Shown here piece by piece: positions 20,412 through 21,374 of a DNA stretch of 21,374 nucleotides. Location: IMG/VR virus record IMGVR_UViG_3300005265_000045, positions 1 through 21,374 of that record, one strand, 5' to 3'. The translations under genes were made by a program, and so were the position numbers. The notes beneath the pieces are model-generated. The model searched no databases. It saw only the letters and a program-made list of their open reading frames with translations, and was not told where the DNA came from. Numbering within the stretch: the stretch's first letter is position 1; each line of letters begins with the position of its first letter. This DNA is from a virus.

Positions 20412-21374
20412 ATGTCTATAGATTTCAGAGATTCAATGGCAGTTCCAAATGCTGTAGATATAGGAAATATATCAATTCAGGGCAGGGTTGTATCTAAAAC
20501 TATTAAACTGGCTTCTTTTACAACCAATGCGAATGCCGTCAGAGCCGGTAGACAGGCACTTTTAAAAGAATCATATCCGTTTGCGTTCATCAGTTTTACT
20601 GCTAATAGAGACGTATTCCGATATGAAGTAGGAGACTGTTTTAAATTTTCATATGCGCAATATGGAATTTCTAATATGATTTGCAGGGTTTTGCAAATAG
20701 AAGAAGCTGAACTGGAATCTGAAATCATAACTATTCATGCCATGGAGGATATATTCAGTGTAAATAATCCTGTAACTGAATATAAGGACCCTGAAGATCA
20801 TACTATAGACCCTATAGAGTACGATATAGAACCATTAGCATATCAAAATGTAATAGAGTCTACATATATAACAAATGGGAATACCATAGGTATTATTCCT
20901 ATAGCAGTAAGATCTTCTGATAATCAGTTAGGCTATGAATTATTTATGAGTTCTGATGGAGGAAATTCTTATAATTCATTAGGTACTTTTGGAAATTTCA
21001 GCTGCAAGGGGATACTTGCAAAGGAATATTCCAAGGATACGTATCAAATAGATGATGATACGATATTGGAAGTAAGGTTTACCGATTATAGTAATATAGA
21101 TCAATTTGAAACAGTTACACGTCAGGAAATGCTGGGTGCTTCCAATCTGGTTTTAATAGACAATGAAATAATGACGATTCAGAATATAGACCCTCTGGAA
21201 GGAACATGGTATAATTTATCTGGTATATATCGGGGCCGATTTGATACGCAAAAAGAAGATCATGCTATGTATGCTGACGTTATTCTCACCAATGGCAATA
21301 ATATACAAGTTGTTACAGATGCTGACATAGTATTGGGAACAAGTAGAAAATTTAAATTTGTTCCGTATAATTCT
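20412..21374 (+). CDS. Tail-tip protein C-part, partial at the window end
   Basis: The frame is open from the base after the TAA at 20388-20390 to the end of the window, and the first ATG is at 20412, giving at least 321 codons. The product begins MSIDFRDSMAVPNAVDIGNI and continues ISIQGRVVSKTIKLASF, NAVRAGRQALLKESYPFAFI, YEVGDCFKFSYAQYGISNMI, and LVLIDNEIMTIQNI, YNLSGIYRGRFDTQKEDHAM. This order is the second half of GTA gp15-like or Phage-tail_3-type tip proteins, normally continuous with the region ending KVQYTEII in the upstream frame. Translation may restart here: a weak AAGG lies 12 bases upstream and the previous stop is 21 bases away. It is in the same frame as the upstream gene, with only one stop between them. 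The 3' end lies outside the window. Confidence 0.8.
   Translation, partial: MSIDFRDSMAVPNAVDIGNISIQGRVVSKTIKLASFTTNANAVRAGRQALLKESYPFAFISFTANRDVFRYEVGDCFKFSYAQYGISNMICRVLQIEEAELESEIITIHAMEDIFSVNNPVTEYKDPEDHTIDPIEYDIEPLAYQNVIESTYITNGNTIGIIPIAVRSSDNQLGYELFMSSDGGNSYNSLGTFGNFSCKGILAKEYSKDTYQIDDDTILEVRFTDYSNIDQFETVTRQEMLGASNLVLIDNEIMTIQNIDPLEGTWYNLSGIYRGRFDTQKEDHAMYADVILTNGNNIQVVTDADIVLGTSRKFKFVPYNS

Overview
This window is the morphogenesis module of a long-tailed, probably siphovirus-type, double-stranded DNA phage or prophage. It is AT-rich, and almost every gene runs rightward in one tightly packed operon. Many neighbours overlap as ATGA, GTGA or TAATG, which points to translational coupling. 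The host cannot be fixed from the sequence. AGGAGG-type ribosome binding sites and low GC recall Firmicutes-like hosts, while the tail-tip set (BR0599/DUF2163-type hub, NlpC/P60 protein, large tip protein) resembles gene transfer agents and phages of diderm bacteria. A diderm low-GC host such as a Negativicute is one guess, not a conclusion.

Layout: 64-339 is a small leftward gene with a possible sigma-54-type promoter. 340-715 is a T-rich, repeat-containing non-coding stretch. 716-3938 holds the packaging genes: small terminase, then a large terminase interrupted by a 427-residue intein with a two-motif LAGLIDADG endonuclease. 3938-9459 is the head: DUF1073-type portal, MuF-like protein, DUF2213-type protease fused to a scaffold that appears to be re-expressed from internal starts, a small decoration-like protein, and the major capsid protein. 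9472-12072 holds neck and connector genes plus a Rossmann-like DUF115/MptE-type enzyme of unknown role. 12091-15822 covers the tail tube protein, the tail assembly chaperone pair joined by a textbook -1 ribosomal frameshift, and the tape measure. 15819-21374 is the tail tip: distal-tail-like protein, hub with four cysteines suited to an iron-sulfur cluster, NlpC/P60 protein, and the tip protein.

The most unusual feature is the tip gene. Its N-terminal tail domain runs directly into seven RCC1-type repeats, enough for a complete beta-propeller. The frame then hits a single TAA. After that stop, in the same frame, the remaining tail-tip domain resumes and stays open to the end of the window. 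This looks like a tail-tip protein into which a whole propeller was inserted, splitting it into two polypeptides, or joining them only through rare readthrough.

How the genes work together: the terminase pair cuts and pumps DNA through the portal into a prohead of capsid protein assembled on the scaffold and matured by the protease. Connector and terminator proteins join the head to a tail built on the tape measure with the chaperones. The hub and tip recognise and breach the host envelope, with the propeller a plausible receptor-binding element.
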